Notes: generated by a model not told the origin, from the letters alone. 64,000 nucleotides of DNA from Streptacidiphilus sp. P02-A3a (GCF_014084105.1 NZ_CP048289.1:3605922-3669921), one strand, 5' to 3'; shown: positions 43,545 to 52,470, counted from the first letter of the stretch. Program-made: numbers and translations.

Positions 43545-43952
43545 TCAGTTCTTGGGGCCGAACCTGTCGGCACCGGGGACCCCCGAGTCGGTCACCTCCA
43601 CGGCGAGGCTCACGCCGGGGCCGTCGTAGACGCCGGGGCTGTTGTAGACGACGCCGCCGTAGTTGACACCAGCCTGCGGCTGGTCTCCCGCGGAGGACAC
43701 CGTGAGGAAGACCGTGTCACCGGTGTTCATATCGATGATCATGTAGTAGCAGTTGCCCGTGTCGACGGTCGGGTCCACGAACATGTGGTCGTGGCCGTCG
43801 ACGATCTTGGTCAGCTCCAGGGCCTGGCACGCCGAGTCGGCGACCACCGGGGTGGGCGACACGCTGGCGTTGGCGAGGCCCGGTGCGGCGAGCACCATCG
43901 CGCAGGCGCCGAGCGCCAGCACGCCGACCCGGATGAAACCCTTGCGAGGCAT
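43545..43952 (-). CDS. Small secreted protein
   Basis: The 135-residue protein has a signal peptide (about 1-31, ending GLANA-S). The mature domain has two Cys (SACQ, NCYY) and a hydrophobic beta-rich sequence with Gly-Pro-Gly turns. No family is recognised. ATG 43952 follows GGAAGGAGCACGA. About 220-250 bp upstream is the 30-bp motif shared with the lipoprotein gene at 19339. Confidence 0.78.
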   Translation of the reverse strand: MPRKGFIRVGVLALGACAMVLAAPGLANASVSPTPVVADSACQALELTKIVDGHDHMFVDPTVDTGNCYYMIIDMNTGDTVFLTVSSAGDQPQAGVNYGGVVYNSPGVYDGPGVSLAVEVTDSGVPGADRFGPKN

Positions 43953-44170
43953 TCGTGCTCCTTCCGATCTGCGGCCCCAGTGGCCGCTGGACTCCCGCGC
44001 CGGATGACGACGAGAAATCATGGCTGAAGTCCCTCCCGACGGCAGGCCCCGGTGGCCTGCCGTCCAATTCCCACCCTCGGACCCAGGAGGCTCCGAGGTG
44101 TGGTGCGCGATCCAGACCCTGGACCGGCCCCGCGCTGAGCGGCATGGCCAGGTTGCCCGAACGGCCGGGC

Positions 44171-44200
44171 GAAGTCCCGTTTCCCGCACGAACCCGTACA
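44171..44200 (-). promoter_or_regulatory. Conserved 30-bp upstream motif, copy 2
   Basis: Read on the minus strand, this block matches 19174-19203 at 26 of 30 bases, and weaker similarity continues about 30 bp further (including CCTGG at equivalent distance). It faces the small secreted-protein gene ending at 43545. The rest of the 367-bp gap (43953-44319) holds no supported gene. Confidence 0.5.
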
Positions 44201-44319
44201 GCCCGCTCCTGGACCCTGCTTGTCAGAAGCACAGCTGGTAGTACTTCGTTGGGTCTGCATCGTTGCGAGTTGGGGGTGCGAGGCGGCTACTGGCGCTGGC
44301 AGGCGCAAGCCGCGCCCTC

Positions 44320-45433
44320 TCAGAGAGACCGTCTCCATTCGCGCAACACATCCGCTACCGCAGTGGTGCCGGGGTGCTCGTCGCCCAGCAGCCGCTCGGC
44401 ATCGGTGGCGAGGCGTTGCCAGTACCTGAGAGCGATCGCGTGCAGGCCGGTGTCAAGGAGGCTTTCTCCGGTCCGGAACAGGACGAGGTGGCCGTCGGGC
44501 TGCCACAGCAGGGCGTCGGTGTTGGCGGCCAGGGCGTCGGTGTTGGCGCGCAGGACGGCGGACACGTCCGGGGCGGTGTGGTCGCCGGCGGGCCAGATCT
44601 CGATGAGGGCGTCCGCGACAGCCCCGACCGTCGCGGGGGTCTCGGCCGCGGGGGTGGCTTCCCTGACAGCGCGGGCGGTGAGGGCGTGCAGGCGCACCGC
44701 GCGTGGTCCGCCCTGGAAGTCGCAGGTCAGCAGCGCGTACTGGTGCAGCAGCCGCAGGGCTGTCCAGGCTTGCTCCGCCGTGGCCTGAGCGGGCCCGCTC
44801 GCCTCGGCGGGTGACGGGGTGCGGTGGGTGGCGAGGTAGTGGGTGAAGGCGGTGGTGGCCCACAGGGCCCGGGGGTGTCCGGCGGGGTCCAGGCGGGCGG
44901 CCAGACGGATCGCGGGGCGGGCCAGGCCCGCGGGGTCGTGCTGCTGGACGGCGTCCAGAGCCAGCACCAGCGAGGCGGTGACGTGGCGTCCGTAGCCGTC
45001 GGTATCGGCACCGGGTGGCAGCAGGCTGTCCAGGCGTGCGCGGCGGGCACCGCAGCGTTGCAGGTAGAGGGCGCAGGGCACGTCTTCGTTGACCATGTAG
45101 GCGGCGGCGTGGCCAAAGGCCAGCGGCAAGTGTCCCAGCGCGCGCACCAGGTCGTCCGCGTGTTCGTCCATCAGGTGGGGTGTGTGCGTGGTGGTGAAGC
45201 GGTCGCGCAGGTAGGCGAGGGCCTCGTCGTGGGTGTAGGTGTCGACGTCGACCACGGCCCGGCCGGCGCCGGAGACCAGAGCGTCGCGGCGGCGGGTGGT
45301 GGCCAGCACCCGGCCGTTGTCCCCGGCCGACGGCCTGGGCCACCAGGTGCGGGCGCCCTCCAGGTTGGTGAGGTCGTCCAGCACGACCAGCCAAGTGCGT
45401 TCGGTGACGGCCAGCCAGTCCGCTCCCCCTGGC
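44320..45433 (-). pseudogene. Truncated NB-ARC/STAND ATPase remnant
   Basis: The frame encodes the middle of an NB-ARC protein. It begins abruptly at the Walker B-like TWLVVLDDLTN, then has LATTRRRDAL, ALGHLPLAFGHAAAYM and winged-helix/linker sequence. It stops at LLGDEHPGTTAVADVLREW, where a TPR array would normally start. The P-loop, the N-terminal domain and nearly all TPRs are missing. Upstream sequence to 45597 is open but unlike the family, so both ends are truncated. The epoxide hydrolase gene starts just beyond. Confidence 0.75.
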
Positions 45434-45565
45434 CGACTCGTCCTCAGCCTGACCCGGCGCCCTACCGCCGACCGCCGCTCCAACCCGACGCCACGTGTGG
45501 GAGCCTGCGATGACGGTCCACCTGCATCTGATCCGATATCGCCTTGACCAGTAAGGAGCCTTGCC

Positions 45566-46687
45566 ATGTCCGCCGAGCCATTCGAGGTCAGCATCACCGA
45601 GGCCGGGATCGCGGACCTGCGTGAACGATTGCGACGGACACGGTGGCCCGAGCGCGAGCCGGTGGACGACTGGTCACAGGGTTTGCCGCTGGCGTATGCG
45701 CAGGAGCTTTGCCGCAGTTGGGCCGAGGACTACGACTTCGGGTTCGCCGAGCGGCTGAACGTGTTCCCGCAGTACCGCGACACGATCGACGGGCTGGGCA
45801 TCCACTTCCTGCACGTCCGCTCGCCGGAGCCGGACGCGTTCCCGCTCGTGCTCACGCACGGGTGGCCGGGTTCGGTGCTTGAGTTCCTGGAGGTCCTCGG
45901 CCCGCTCACCGACCCGCGCGCGCACGGCGGTGACCCGGCGGACGCGTTCCACGTGGTCGCGCCGTCGTTGCCCGGGTACGGCTGGAGTGACAAGCCGTCG
46001 ACGACCGGGTGGGGCATCACTCGCACCGCGCGCGCCTGGGACACGTTGATGGTCTCGCTGGGATACGAACGGTACGGCGCGCAGGGCGGTGACTGGGGTT
46101 CGGCAGTGTCTGCGGTGCTCGGTGAGGTGGCGCCCGAGCGGGTAGCTGGCGTGCACCTGAACCTGGGATCCGTGGCGGCGGGCACGTTCGACGACCCGAC
46201 GCCTGCGGAGCTGGCGAATTTCGAGGCCGAGAAGGAGATGCAGCGCACCGGCCGGGGATACTCGGCGATCCAGGCTACCCAGCCGCAGACGCTCGGCTAC
46301 GGCCTCACCGACTCCCCGGCGGGGCAGGCCGCCTGGATCGCCGAGAAGTTCTGGGCGTGGACGGACAACGACGGCCATCCCGAGGACGCGTTGTCGCGGC
46401 AGACGATCCTCGACGAGATCTCGGTCTATTGGTTCACCGCGTCGGCCACGTCGTCGGCGCGCCTGTACTGGGAGAGCTTCGCCAACTTCCGAGACAAGGT
46501 GACCGCGCCATCCGGGCTGTCGGTCTACCCATGCGACATCACCCGCCCGTCGAGGCGGGAGGCCGAGCTGCGGTTCACCGACCTGCGCTGGTTCGAGGAG
46601 CTGCCGCATGGTGGCCACTTCGCCGCGCTGGAGCAGCCGGAGTCGCTGGTCAAGCAGGTGCGCGGCTTCTTCCGCCTGTTCCGCTGA
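45566..46687 (+). CDS. Epoxide hydrolase (microsomal type, EHN domain)
   Basis: The 373-residue alpha/beta hydrolase has an N-terminal EHN lid (about 5-110; FEVSITEAGIADLRERLRRTRWPE). It carries the oxyanion motif HGWPGS (99-104), nucleophile Asp176 in GGDWGS and the catalytic His in ELPHGGHFAALEQPE near residue 350. It would open epoxides to diols via an alkyl-enzyme ester. The start follows AAGGAG at good spacing. It stands alone between decayed genes, and the physiological substrate is unknown. Confidence 0.95.
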   Translation: MSAEPFEVSITEAGIADLRERLRRTRWPEREPVDDWSQGLPLAYAQELCRSWAEDYDFGFAERLNVFPQYRDTIDGLGIHFLHVRSPEPDAFPLVLTHGWPGSVLEFLEVLGPLTDPRAHGGDPADAFHVVAPSLPGYGWSDKPSTTGWGITRTARAWDTLMVSLGYERYGAQGGDWGSAVSAVLGEVAPERVAGVHLNLGSVAAGTFDDPTPAELANFEAEKEMQRTGRGYSAIQATQPQTLGYGLTDSPAGQAAWIAEKFWAWTDNDGHPEDALSRQTILDEISVYWFTASATSSARLYWESFANFRDKVTAPSGLSVYPCDITRPSRREAELRFTDLRWFEELPHGGHFAALEQPESLVKQVRGFFRLFR

Positions 46688-46955
46688 CTATCCGTGCCAC
46701 TCCCTGGGAAAGCCCGCGCCCAGGGGGATGGTCCTGTCCGCCCCCGAGTTACCGGCAAATCACGTTGTGGGGCGGTTTACTTACGGGAGAAGTCAGTTGA
46801 TACGGCGCGGTTCCACGGTCGGGAGGTCCGGCTGCGCGGCGTCGCGCGCGGTCGGCGTCCGGCCCCGGCCGCGGTCACTTCGCGGCGTCCAGCGCGCTCC
46901 GCAGCGAGCGGATGCAGCCCTGGCTGGTGCAACCGGCCCCGGGGACCGGCGGCGG

Positions 46956-47097
46956 CTACGGGGTGACGATGTCGAACTCGGAGTCGAACTCGTCCACCAG
47001 TCCGCCGAGGGTCCGCAGCGCGGTCTCGTCTCCGTCGAGGGTGATCTTCCCGGCCTGGACGAGCTGTCCGGCGGTCGCGGGCTTGAGGAGGTTGCCT
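46956..47097 (-). pseudogene. C-terminal fragment of an alkylsulfatase
   Basis: The minus strand encodes 45 residues ending at TAG 46956-46958: NLLKPATAGQLVQAGKIT, then LDGDETALRTLGGL and VDEFDSEFDIVTP. The last 44 residues align without gaps to the end of the intact alkylsulfatase at 50302-52233 with about 26 identities. Nothing upstream continues the homology in frame. It is a decayed paralogue or duplication remnant. The flanks (46688-46955 and 47098-47339) contain no supported gene. Confidence 0.75.
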
Positions 47098-47339
47098 CTC
47101 GCAGACGTTCGTCCAGGGCCGGAGTGAAGTCTGGCTTCGGCTTACGGGTGATGGCCTTGGTCTGGGGCACGAGCCGGAGGCCCGCCCCGACGGCGCCGGG
47201 CCGCTGTCGGGGCGGCTTTCCCAGCAGGCGGCCACGGTCTGGCGGTAGCCGGGCGAGGCACCCTCCCGGCTTCGCGGCCCCCGGACTGCGGGCCCCGCCC
47301 TCGGGCAACCCGCGGCCTCGGCCGGGCAGTGGTGATCTG

Positions 47340-47725
47340 CCCCGGGGTCAGGGCCTTGATGTGTCGCTCGATGCCTGGACCTGCGTGTCCGGTGATCCGC
47401 CGCAGGAGCGCCGGGGTCTGCGGGCGCAGCTGCAGCTGCCCGCTGTCGGCGTCAACGCGACGGCTTGGACGTGGCCGGCCAGCTCGGGCGGGGTGATGGA
47501 CGGCCACTGGTCCAGGACGGCGCCTCCGGCCACTGGGACCGCCCACGCGCCCTGGTCGACCAGGCTCTGGAGCACGGGGGCGAACCCAACCGACCCCCGC
47601 CCCGCGCTGACCGGCCGTGATCGGAGCACCGGCTGCTTGCGCCGCTTGGCCAGCCGGTCCCCGCGGTGACGGGCAGTGACCTTCGCGGCCTGTGGCGCCA
47701 TCTTGGCCTCGGCCCGGCAGTCCAA
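47340..47725 (-). pseudogene. Frameshifted DUF721/DciA-like gene remnant
   Basis: Two minus-strand frames join into one family-like sequence: VLQSLVDQGAWAVPVAGGAVLDQWPSI, then PELAGHVQAV in one frame, and VDADSGQLQLRPQTPALL in the other. The frame changes near 47455-47462. This matches the DUF721 (DciA-like) pattern seen in Streptomyces accessory genes (W-x-A-I-x-P-E-L-A-x-H-V, D-x-x-S-G-x-L-x-L-R-P). The product cannot be made intact. The 255 bp between it and the next gene hold nothing supportable. Confidence 0.6.
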
Positions 47726-47980
47726 CAGTCCGGTGGCAGGTCCGAGGCCCGGGTTTCAGCAGCTGCGGGCGCGGCGGCCGCCGTGGTGGTCTCCGCGACC
47801 CCCAGGACTGAACCCATCGCGGTGGTGGTGCCCGGCAGAAGGACGCGGCTGGTGCGAATGACGACGCTCCCGGGTGTGCTCCGCGATTCGGAGTAGTAGC
47901 CGGTTGGCGGTCAGGCGCAGGTGGCTGCCGCAGGTGCTGGCAGGTGACGCGAGGGATTGTGTTGATCGTGGCCGGGTCGA

Positions 47981-48154
47981 TCAGTGGTTGATGAGCATTG
48001 CGATTCCCCACATCACGGCGCAGGCCACGATCGTCGCCAGGATGATCCACACCTCGGACGGACCGCTGGTGTCACCGACCTCCGGGCTTTCCCCATCGGG
48101 CGAGTCGCCGCTGTTGTGGTGATGGTGGTTACTGTCGCTGTCGCCTCCGTGCAT
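47981..48154 (-). CDS. Small membrane protein with His/Asp/Ser-rich N-terminus
   Basis: The 57-residue protein has a polar N-terminus with HHHH and many Asp/Ser (about 1-33) and one C-terminal TM helix (about 35-54; VWIILATIVACAVMWGIAMLI). No family is recognised. GAGGAG is 11-16 nt upstream of the ATG. It is small and lacks homology evidence, so it could be spurious, but the TM helix and codon bias support it. Confidence 0.5.
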   Translation of the reverse strand: MHGGDSDSNHHHHNSGDSPDGESPEVGDTSGPSEVWIILATIVACAVMWGIAMLINH

Positions 48155-48351
48155 GATGCCCCCGCTCCTCGCTGTCTCCCGCAGGATGCCCGCCCCGACG
48201 CCAGGCAACCGCGCTGTGGCGGGGCGCGCGTGCAGCTGGACGGATCCCCACGTTCCCGGCCGGCTCGTCGTGCACCCGGCTGGCTCAATCCCCAACACGA
48301 GCAGCCTATCCAGGAGACTTGTGGGTAGGGACTCGCCGTGATGGATCCGAG

Positions 48352-48486
48352 GAAGCTCGCGACCGCCGCTTCGTGCGCGGGCGCAAATCCAACGTGATCG
48401 AGATCGACCACGTCGTGCCCCTCGGCGACCCCTGGACTGTCGGCGCCGCACCCAGCTCCGGGCCGCGCCGCCGACGTTGGAGCTGA
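48352..48486 (+). pseudogene. HNH endonuclease (DUF1524-like) fragment
   Basis: The plus strand encodes EARDRRFVRGRKSNVIEIDHVVPLGDPWTVGAA, ending at TGA 48484-48486. The IDHVVPLGDxW core is the HNH catalytic segment of secreted DUF1524 nucleases. The signal peptide, N-terminal half and the C-terminal Asn/His motif are absent, so this is a remnant. It falls in a 508-bp gap otherwise holding only a terminator. Confidence 0.6.
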
Positions 48487-48615
48487 CGGTCACCGGCGGC
48501 GGGCGGCTGACTGGACCACTCGCGCGGTAGTCGCTATCGAGGATCTGGCCGTTCGCGTGCTCGGCGCCCCAGCCGTTGGGTGCCCACTGCCATCCCCGTC
48601 GGGTGGGGCCTTTCC

Positions 48616-48644
48616 GGGTGCGTCAGCGAACCGCTGACGCACCC
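48616..48644 (-). terminator. Terminator hairpin of the 48663-48866 gene
   Basis: A 13-bp perfect stem (GGGTGCGTCAGCG / CGCTGACGCACCC) with loop AAC lies 18 bp beyond the stop of the small membrane-protein gene. Confidence 0.7.
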
Positions 48645-48662
48645 TTCGGAGTTCCGGGCCGG

Positions 48663-48866
48663 TCAGTCATGGCCTCGCGGTCCGCCGTCCTGCGGCGGGC
48701 GGGGCGACCACGCGGCGTAAAGTGCTGTGGCAGCGGTGGTGTATCCGGCCGTCTGCTGAGGCGTGCAGTGCCCGAGCAGGACCAAGACGATCACGGCCGA
48801 CAGGACCGCGAGGAAGACGACGAGATCGCCGGAAAAGCGCTTGCGGGGCTTGCGGGTGAGGGGCAT
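48663..48866 (-). CDS. Small membrane protein
   Basis: The 67-residue protein has a basic N-terminus (MPLTRKPRKRFSG), one TM helix (about 14-33) and a Thr/Ala-rich tail after a single Cys. No family is recognised. GGAGAGAATCG precedes the ATG and a good terminator follows, which supports a real gene. Confidence 0.6.
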   Translation of the reverse strand: MPLTRKPRKRFSGDLVVFLAVLSAVIVLVLLGHCTPQQTAGYTTAATALYAAWSPRPPQDGGPRGHD

Positions 48867-49036
48867 CGATTCTCTCCAGGGTGACAGGGCCTGCCGCGCG
48901 GCGCACCGACGTCGACTGCGGCAGAGCGGTCGGAGCGAGGCGCCCTGTTCAGGTGCTCCGCCTTGTTCTAGTAAGCACCCACCGCGGAACTGCCCCGCGT
49001 GGCTCTGACGGCGCCGACGAGGTCCGTGCCGGGAGC

Positions 49037-49066
49037 TGGATAAAGGTCCCTCAGCGGCCGTAGAGT
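49037..49066 (+). promoter_or_regulatory. Candidate promoter of the pseudoprotease gene
   Basis: TGGATA (49037-49042) and TAGAGT (49061-49066) are spaced by 18 bp, close to the housekeeping-sigma consensus. They lie about 40 bp upstream of the chosen TTG start. Confidence 0.35.
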
Positions 49067-49106
49067 TCCTGACGCTTCCTGACACTTGTCGACTGAGGGG
49101 GACACG

Positions 49107-50066
49107 TTGTCGCGTAGGGGGACACGGGGTGTGGAACTGCCGCCGTTGGAGGAGTTCCCGGCAGGACCGCGGCGGGTGGTGCTGGAAGACCTGCACGCCC
49201 TCTACCGGGCGGCGGGCGGCCCGGGGGTGCGCGTGATCAGCGCCGGCCTCGCGGAGGGCGACTTCCGGGCCACGATGAATCGCGACCTGGTGGCGAGGGT
49301 GCTGAGCGGCCGGCAGTGGCCCACCGCCTGGCAACAACTCGACAGCCTTGTACGGTGGTTGGCCCTGCGGTCGATCGACTCCAGGGAGCCGACGGCGGAA
49401 GCTGACCGCTTTCTGCGGCTGTACCAGCTAGCCGCAGCCGAGCGGGACGGCACCGTGCGGGCACCGGCATCCACGGACTCGACGGTGCTGGTGTTCATGG
49501 GGCGCCACTCCGGGCCGCCCGACTGGGGGCTCGTCGGGATGGGGGTGGTCCTGGCGAACGGGACAGTACTCACCCGCGGCCACGTCGCCGACCGTGCTAG
49601 AGACGACGGACTGATGGTGGTGGTGCGGCTTGTCAGTGGGAATGCGGGATCACGCGCAAGGGTGTCGTACCGGGCCGCGGGAGAACCAGGCTTCGCCGTA
49701 CTCACTCCCGATACCCCGATCGCAGGGGCGCCGGGAGTACGTTGGGGTCCACGGCCCTCCCCCGGTGCCCGGGTGAGGCTGTATCTCACACACGGATTCG
49801 AGTGCGAGAGCCTGTGGATCGCCGGAACCACGATGGGTCCCAGCGGCGCCGACGGAGCCTGGCAACTGGATGCCGCTCTGCCATCCGACAGTGGAAACCC
49901 GGACGGCATCAAACTCAACGGTTTCGCGGGCGCGCCCGTCCTCGATGACTCGGGCCGGGTCGTCGGCATCGTCTCGCGCCGACATGGGCAATTCGTGTGG
50001 ATGACACCGGTCGACGTCATCGTCTCCCAAATGCCGTCCATCGCTCACCGTCAACCGCCGGCCTAA
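49107..50066 (+). CDS. HTH-like domain + trypsin-like protease domain with missing catalytic residues
   Basis: The 319-residue protein has an N-terminal helical domain (about 8-110; LEDLHALYRAAGGPGVRVIS, RDLVARVLSGRQWPTAWQQLDSLVRWL) of the kind found at the start of actinobacterial STAND and effector proteins. A trypsin-like domain follows. His is present (LTRGHVAD). The Asp position reads GFAVLTP and the Ser motif GxSGGP reads GFAGAPV, so Ser is Ala. It is therefore probably a pseudoprotease acting as a sensor or scaffold. TTG 49107 follows GAGGGGG. Nearby conflict-type genes fit, but function is inferred. Confidence 0.78.
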   Translation: MSRRGTRGVELPPLEEFPAGPRRVVLEDLHALYRAAGGPGVRVISAGLAEGDFRATMNRDLVARVLSGRQWPTAWQQLDSLVRWLALRSIDSREPTAEADRFLRLYQLAAAERDGTVRAPASTDSTVLVFMGRHSGPPDWGLVGMGVVLANGTVLTRGHVADRARDDGLMVVVRLVSGNAGSRARVSYRAAGEPGFAVLTPDTPIAGAPGVRWGPRPSPGARVRLYLTHGFECESLWIAGTTMGPSGADGAWQLDAALPSDSGNPDGIKLNGFAGAPVLDDSGRVVGIVSRRHGQFVWMTPVDVIVSQMPSIAHRQPPA

Positions 50067-50248
50067 GGGATCGCCCGCCGCGAGACAATGAGGGGAATTA
50101 GCGTACGCCTCGGGAGGGCCGGCAGGAGCAGAAGGTACTCGCGGGCATGGTCAAGGCCGTCTGCAAGCGGTGCAACAACGAGGGAGGCACGGGCGTCGCG
50201 GGCGCGGACGCTCCAGGTGCTTCTGATAGGAGTCCTAAGCATCAGGAA

Positions 50249-50264
50249 TTCACCGGCCGGTGAA
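50249..50264. repeat. 16-bp perfect palindrome
   Basis: TTCACCGGCCGGTGAA lies 38 bp beyond the alkylsulfatase stop in its direction of transcription. It may be a weak terminator or a protein-binding site. The surrounding gap (50067-50301) has no other supported feature. Confidence 0.4.
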
Positions 50265-50301
50265 CAGAGGCCGTCCGCCGGGCGGGTCCGGCGGCTCTTG
50301 G

Positions 50302-52233
50302 TCAGGGGCTGATGATGTTGAAGTTGGGGTCGAACTCATCGAAGAGGTCGGCGAGTGTGTGCAGGACCTGACTGTCGCCGTCGAGCGTCAACTGGCCGGC
50401 CTGGGCGAGCCGCGCGGCAGCGGCGGGCTTCAGCAGGGCTCCGACCAGTGCGGCCTTGGGGCCGGTGACGGTGAGCTGGGTGTCGGCGGAGGCACCGCGG
50501 CGGGCGTTCAGGACGCCGCGGTTGACCCACATGGTCCAGGTCTCGTCGGCTTCGGTGAAGTGGAAGTCGATGCGCAGGTTCGCCTGGGCTGCTTTGTCGC
50601 CGATCAGGTGGACGGCGGCGTAGTCGAAGAGGATGTCCAGGGGCATGGCCAGGATGGTGTCCGGGCTGGCGGTGGCGAAGGTGGCGGCCTGGACGCCCTG
50701 GCGCAGTTCCTTGGCGGCGGTCAGGTAGATGCCGCGCCACTGCGGGCCCTCGGCCTGGTATCCCAACTGCTCGTAGGCGTCGGCCTGGAGGTCGCGGGCG
50801 GCCTGGTTGTCGGGCTGAGCGAAGACCAGGGTGTGCAGGATCTGGGCCGCCCAGCGGTAGTCGCCCGCGTCGATGGCGCGCTTGCCCTCGGCCATGACCT
50901 TCTCGGCGCCGATCAGGTCGACGAACCGGCGGGCGGACTCCACCGGGGGGTGCGGGTGGAGGGTGACCGGGTCGCCGTCCCACATGCCCAGTTCCTTGGT
51001 GAACACCGCGCGCACGTCGTGGTGCAGGGTGCCGTGGTAGCCGCGGTTGAACCACTTGCGGCCCAGCTCCTGCGGGAGCTCGATCTCCTCGGCCGCCTCC
51101 AGCGGGGTGTAGCCCTTGTTCGCGAGCCGCAGTGCCTGGTCGTGGATGTACTTGTAGGTGTCGCGCTGGGACTCGATGAACCCGGTGATCGCCTCGTTGC
51201 CCCACACCGGCCAGGTGTGCGGACCGTAGTGGACCTGGGCGTCGTCGCCCCAGCGCTCCAGGGTCTCGTCCAGGTAGCGGGCGAAGTTCCGGGCGTCGCG
51301 GGTGCGGGCCCCGCGCAGGGTCTGGATGTTGTGCAGCGAGTGGTTGGCGTTCTCCGCGCAGGTCAGCGCCGCCAGCTGGGGGATCCAGATGTGCATCTCC
51401 TCCGGTGCCTCGGTGTCCGGGGCGTAGAGGAACTCGAACTCCAGCCCGCCCAGCTCCCGCTTCGTACCGGTCTCGGTGATTGGGTCGGTCGGGGAGATGT
51501 AGGAGACGGTCACGCCGGGCAGCGAGGTGATGCCGATGCCGCAGGTGACGCAGCCGGTGGGGTCCAGTTCGAGCAGGCTGCCGAACGCGTAGCCGGCCCG
51601 CCGCGACATGGCGTTGCCGGCGATGACGTTCTCACCGATGGCGTGCTTGTCGAAGGACGCGATGGTGCCCGGCGCGATGATCGGCACCTTGCCCGAGGTC
51701 ACGTCCTCGGCGCTGACGACGCCCTTGACCCCGCCGTAGTGGTCGATGTGGGTGTGGGTGTAGATCACGGCGGCGACCGGCTTGTCGCTGACGTGCTCGC
51801 GGATCATCGCCATGCCCTGGGAGGCGGCCTCGACGTTGGACGCACAGTCCACGACGACCAGGCCGGTATCGCCCTCGACGACGGTCAGGTTGGCCAGGTC
51901 GTTGTTCCGCACCTGGTAGATGCCGTCCACGACCTTGTACAGGCCGCCCTTGCGCATCAGCTGCGACTGCCGCCACAGGCTCGGGTGCACCGTGTCGGGG
52001 GCCGGGGCGTCGTCGGACAGGTAGTCGAACTTGGCGGTGTCGAAGATCAGGTGGCCGTCCGCGCCGCGCAGCTTGTCCGGGAACGGCGCGATCAGGTCGC
52101 GGTCGGCGTCCGCGAAGTCCTGCCGGTCGTCCATGTCGAACCGGGCCACCGCCTCGCGGTTCGCTGTGGCGGTCGCGGCGGTGGCGGGCTTGGGCGAGTA
52201 GGCCACGAGAGGACTCCCATCGGTCACGTCCAT
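50302..52233 (-). CDS. Alkylsulfatase, metallo-beta-lactamase fold (SdsA/BDS1 type)
   Basis: The 643-residue enzyme would hydrolyse primary alkyl sulfates to alcohol and sulfate with two zinc ions. Zinc motifs are intact: THTHIDHYGG, CAENANHSLHN and HYGPHTWPVWG. The N-terminal MBL domain (to about 350) is followed by a helical dimerisation domain (GYTPLEAAEEIELP...YHGTLHHDVRAVF) and a C-terminal SCP2-like domain (about 530-643). No signal peptide is visible, so it is cytosolic, unlike Pseudomonas SdsA1. ATG 52233 lacks a clear ribosome binding site. The 305-bp divergent gap contains a dyad near the EACC1 gene. Confidence 0.95.
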   Translation of the reverse strand: MDVTDGSPLVAYSPKPATAATATANREAVARFDMDDRQDFADADRDLIAPFPDKLRGADGHLIFDTAKFDYLSDDAPAPDTVHPSLWRQSQLMRKGGLYKVVDGIYQVRNNDLANLTVVEGDTGLVVVDCASNVEAASQGMAMIREHVSDKPVAAVIYTHTHIDHYGGVKGVVSAEDVTSGKVPIIAPGTIASFDKHAIGENVIAGNAMSRRAGYAFGSLLELDPTGCVTCGIGITSLPGVTVSYISPTDPITETGTKRELGGLEFEFLYAPDTEAPEEMHIWIPQLAALTCAENANHSLHNIQTLRGARTRDARNFARYLDETLERWGDDAQVHYGPHTWPVWGNEAITGFIESQRDTYKYIHDQALRLANKGYTPLEAAEEIELPQELGRKWFNRGYHGTLHHDVRAVFTKELGMWDGDPVTLHPHPPVESARRFVDLIGAEKVMAEGKRAIDAGDYRWAAQILHTLVFAQPDNQAARDLQADAYEQLGYQAEGPQWRGIYLTAAKELRQGVQAATFATASPDTILAMPLDILFDYAAVHLIGDKAAQANLRIDFHFTEADETWTMWVNRGVLNARRGASADTQLTVTGPKAALVGALLKPAAAARLAQAGQLTLDGDSQVLHTLADLFDEFDPNFNIISP

Positions 52234-52444
52234 CGGGCGACCGCAGCAGCGAGACGGCCGCGGGCACGATGGCCCACGGAACACGCTTGCCGCGCACACC
52301 TTGACCAGCAACGCGGCGGGCCCGTTCGGGTGACCCCGCACGTGCTGCGCCGCCGCAGATCCGACAGCGGCGCCGGGTCCACACTGACAGCGCCCGGGTA
52401 CAGCGAGCTCAGGACTGGCCGCCCGAAGGGCATCGCGGGTCAGT

Positions 52445-52470
52445 TGTCATGAACCGTAGTTTCCATGACA
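52445..52470. promoter_or_regulatory. Dyad TGTCATG-N12-CATGACA upstream of the EACC1 gene
   Basis: Perfect 7-bp arms, extending to 9 with a one-base bulge, lie 69 bp upstream of the EACC1 start in the gap divergent to alkylsulfatase. TGTGACA at 52485-52491 repeats part of an arm. It is a plausible operator for the caspase-NACHT pair, though the regulator is unknown. Confidence 0.45.

Noticed and set aside
43259-43573. Leftward frame before the small secreted gene's end
   Set aside because: It overlaps the secreted gene in another frame and has no ribosome binding site. The apparent repeat is from CGACTCGGGGGCGG duplication.
50147-50263. 38-codon frame with a Cys-x2-Cys motif
   Set aside because: It is too short, lacks a spaced ribosome binding site and ends inside a palindrome. 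It could be a fossil, but I cannot support it.
50260-52452. 730-codon plus-strand frame opposite the alkylsulfatase
   Set aside because: Typical high-GC antisense frame (Val/Gly/Asp-rich, no motifs). The minus strand encodes a complete zinc enzyme.
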